Shown here: positions 5,828 to 7,569 of the stretch, piece after piece
How the letters are laid out: the number at the start of each line of letters is the position of its first letter
Numbering within the stretch: the first letter of the stretch is position 1
Assembly (NCBI GenBank): GCA_040007195.1
Contig: JBDTVQ010000343.1
Span: 1 to 7,569 of the forward strand
Direction: 5' to 3'
DNA: 7,569 bases
Origin: JAFLBB01 sp040007195
GTDB taxonomy: Bacteria > Acidobacteriota > Terriglobia > Bryobacterales > Bryobacteraceae
The notes under the pieces: generated by a model
What the model was told of the DNA's origin: nothing
Seen by the model: only the letters and a program-made list of their open reading frames with translations
Databases searched by the model: none
Position numbers and translations under genes: made by a program

Positions 5828-7369
5828 ATGAGCGAGACCGCTGACCGGACCGTAATAGGGCGCACAGGGTGGCTCTTCGGCGGTGTTGCCGCCAACGTGC
5901 GACGAGCAGTGCGCTCGTACCCAAGCGATTTTCGCGACGGGTTCCAAGCGAAAGCCATCGCATCGGTGGTCTTCATGTATTTCGCATGCCTCGCACCAGC
6001 CGTCGCATTCGGCGGCCTCATTGAGAAAATGACCGCTGGCCAACTCGGTGCGGTCGAGATGCTGGTCAGCACCACTCTTTGCGGGATTGTCTACGCACTT
6101 CTGGCAGGACAGCCGCTCACCATTCTCGGCAGCACCGGGCCGGTCGTCATTTTCATCGGCATCCTCTTCGAACTCTGCCAACGATGGAGCCTCCCCTTCC
6201 TCCCGACCCTCGGCTGGGTAGGACTCTGGACCGCACTGATCCTCATCGTTCTGGCCGCCGTGGAAGCGAGCCGGCTCATCAGTTGGTTCACAAGGTTCAT
6301 TGACGAAATCTTCGCGGCACTCATTGCACTCATCTTCATCAGCGAAGCGGCAACGGACAGTTTCGGCGGCCTCGTCGATGGCAACACGCCCAAAGACACG
6401 GCACTCCTGGCGACCGTTCTGGCACTCGGGACGTACATGCTCGCCACACGTCTGGCGCGGTTCCGTCGCAGCCGCTACCTTCGCCCGCTCGCACGCAACC
6501 TGTTCTCAGACTTTGGACCCGCCATTGCGATGCTCGTTATGACGGTTGCGGCCGCGTACTATCATCCAGCGATTGTCGAAACTCTCGGCGTTCCGAACGA
6601 GTTCGGCACGACCTCAGGACGGCCGTGGCTTGTCGACCTTGCAAGCGCACCGCTCTGGGCGCGCGTGGGGGCAATCGTACCAGCGGCGCTCGTCTCCGTA
6701 CTGCTCTTCCTTGACCAAAACATCACCGTGCGACTGGTGAACAATCGAAAGAACGCCCTGACCAAGGGTTTCGGCTACCACCTCGACCTACTTGTTGTCG
6801 GCGTACTCGTTGGAGTCTGCTCGCTGTTTGGCTTGCCGTGGATGGTAGCCGCCACCGTCCGATCTCTCAATCATGTTCAAAGCCTCGCCACGATCGAGCA
6901 GACCGGCGATAAAGAGACCATCACGTCCGTAGTCGAAAACCGGTTGACGGCCCTCGTCATTCACGTCCTCATCGGGCTCTCGCTGCTCTTTCTGGGGCAG
7001 CTTCAGCAAATCCCCATGCCAGTGCTCTTCGGCCTCTTCCTGTTCATGGGAGTATCGTCCCTGCGAGGAAACCAGTTCTTTGAACGACTACTTCTTTGGT
7101 TCGTCGATCCAGAACGGTACCCCGCGGACCACTACCTGCGCGGAATTCCACGTGGCATTGTTCATGGCTATACCGCCATACAGGCGGCCCTCCTTGCGCT
7201 CCTCTGGTTTGTGAAGACCTCGGCACTCGGCATTCTCTTCCCACTCATAGTCGCCCTTCTCGTACCGATTCGCTTCTCCCTGCGCCGGTTCTTCGACGAC
7301 AAATACCTTGCCCGTCTCGATAACGAAGAGGAACCAGACCAAGAACGAGACGCCGCACTCGGACCATAA
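5828..7369 (+). CDS. Bacterial SLC4 / Band 3-family bicarbonate transporter (membrane domain only)
   Basis: A 513-residue polytopic membrane protein resembling the membrane domain of animal SLC4 transporters (HCO3_cotransp family). Recognisable segments in order: GWLFGGVAANVRR (14-26) and YPSDFRDGF (31-39) just before TM1; FGGLIEK (61-67); AGQPLTILGSTGP (93-105); TRFIDEIFAALIALIFI (155-171); FLDQNITVRLVNNRK (294-308); KGFGYHLDLLVV (313-324); LPWMVAATVRS (336-346); IPMPVLFGLFLFMGVSSL (395-412). About 12-14 hydrophobic segments are visible between residues 41 and 483. The large N-terminal cytosolic domain of animal SLC4 proteins is absent; the C-terminus is a short acidic tail. D296 occupies the position of Glu681 in human AE1; sodium-bicarbonate cotransporters such as NBCe1 have Asp there, so bicarbonate or carbonate transport, perhaps sodium-coupled, is a reasonable inference. 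AAGGGA lies 7 nt before the ATG. Alanine codons are GCA-rich, unlike the GCC-rich neighbours, suggesting separate origin. It abuts the kinase remnant and converges on a sulfatase gene. Confidence 0.93.
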   Translation: MSETADRTVIGRTGWLFGGVAANVRRAVRSYPSDFRDGFQAKAIASVVFMYFACLAPAVAFGGLIEKMTAGQLGAVEMLVSTTLCGIVYALLAGQPLTILGSTGPVVIFIGILFELCQRWSLPFLPTLGWVGLWTALILIVLAAVEASRLISWFTRFIDEIFAALIALIFISEAATDSFGGLVDGNTPKDTALLATVLALGTYMLATRLARFRRSRYLRPLARNLFSDFGPAIAMLVMTVAAAYYHPAIVETLGVPNEFGTTSGRPWLVDLASAPLWARVGAIVPAALVSVLLFLDQNITVRLVNNRKNALTKGFGYHLDLLVVGVLVGVCSLFGLPWMVAATVRSLNHVQSLATIEQTGDKETITSVVENRLTALVIHVLIGLSLLFLGQLQQIPMPVLFGLFLFMGVSSLRGNQFFERLLLWFVDPERYPADHYLRGIPRGIVHGYTAIQAALLALLWFVKTSALGILFPLIVALLVPIRFSLRRFFDDKYLARLDNEEEPDQERDAALGP

Positions 7370-7420
7370 AAAGTCCCCGTCCATTTGCGGCCTCAAACAG
7401 CTAGGGCGCAGTTCCCGGCG

Positions 7421-7569
7421 TCATGAGAGTACGGGCAGTGAGCGGCGCCAAGCGAGAAGATCGTGGGCGAGGCGTTCGGCGATCTTAGGATGTTGCGAGG
7501 CGACGTTGTTCTCCTCGTTTTGGGCGGCATTGAAGTCGTAGAGTTCGCGGCGGGAGCCGTCGTCGTTCA
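7421..7569 (-). CDS. Sulfatase, C-terminal end (runs off right edge)
   Basis: The last 48 codons of a minus-strand gene ending in TGA at 7423-7421. The translation NDDGSRRELYDFNAAQNEEN followed by NVASQHPKIAERLAHDLLAWRRSLP has the usual ending of bacterial arylsulfatases: 'ELYDL..DP.E..NLA..HPE...L...L..W...LP'. The catalytic Cys/Ser-x-Pro-x-Arg motif lies outside the window, so the class and substrate cannot be given. The gene is convergent with the SLC4 transporter; only 51 bp separate the two stop codons, and no strong terminator hairpin with a T-run is seen there. Sulfatases commonly accompany PSCyt/DUF1501 genes in Planctomycetes and Solibacter-like genomes, which fits the neighbourhood. 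Confidence 0.78.
   Translation of the reverse strand, partial: NDDGSRRELYDFNAAQNEENNVASQHPKIAERLAHDLLAWRRSLPVLS

Noticed and set aside
4957..6075. Minus-strand open frame (372 codons) crossing the divergent intergenic region
   Set aside because: It is Ser/Pro/Arg-rich, overlaps the cytochrome start and the SLC4 start in other frames, and has no domain resemblance.
7361..7375. GGAC...GTCC inverted repeat around the transporter stop as a terminator
   Set aside because: The stem has only 4 bp, the loop is A-rich, and no T-run follows; this is too weak to support termination.
5785..7420. Short direct repeat (CCGGCG) near both ends of the SLC4 gene as a target-site duplication
   Set aside because: Six GC-rich bases recur by chance throughout this sequence, and no inverted repeats or transposase accompany them.

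Overview
The window reads as part of a high-GC bacterial chromosome. The best guess is an acidobacterium of the Bryobacterales/Solibacter type; a planctomycete or verrucomicrobium is the alternative. Three things support this: a paired PSCyt1/DUF1549/DUF1553 and DUF1501 operon (a gene pair heavily expanded in Planctomycetes, Verrucomicrobia and Solibacter), a neighbouring sulfatase, and a remnant of a eukaryotic-like Ser/Thr kinase whose first residues resemble the 'MPLAPGTRLGPYEI' opening common in acidobacterial kinases. The assignment is an inference from gene content; no phylogenetic test was possible.

Layout from left to right. The 5' end of a secreted cyclophilin-type prolyl isomerase (minus strand) runs off the left edge. 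Immediately upstream of it in transcription order is a complete HigB-HigA toxin-antitoxin module (minus, 169-779). The module has its own promoter and a near-perfect 24-bp palindromic operator at 801-824. Next come two translationally coupled minus-strand genes sharing an ATGA: a large Sec-exported planctomycete-type cytochrome c protein with a LamG-like insert (2423-5530), followed by a DUF1501 protein with a twin-arginine motif (846-2426). The divergent intergenic stretch 5531-5827 holds a candidate promoter for this operon. It also holds, on the plus strand, a frameshifted and truncated N-terminal fragment of a Ser/Thr kinase. Directly abutting that fragment is a plus-strand gene of 513 codons for a bacterial member of the SLC4 (Band 3 / sodium-bicarbonate cotransporter) family. 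The window ends with the C-terminus of a sulfatase on the minus strand, convergent with the transporter.

How the parts relate. The cytochrome and DUF1501 proteins are almost certainly made together and exported to the periplasm or envelope, one by Sec and one apparently by Tat; their biochemical role is not established. HigBA is a self-regulated accessory module that looks wedged between DUF1501 and the cyclophilin gene, and the cyclophilin gene now starts 4 nt after the higA stop. The SLC4 gene has visibly different codon choice (GCA-rich alanines) from its neighbours and begins where the kinase remnant ends. This suggests a horizontally acquired transporter that landed in, or replaced, a kinase gene and may use its promoter. 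I found no tRNA, rRNA, CRISPR array, insertion sequence or convincing rho-independent terminator.
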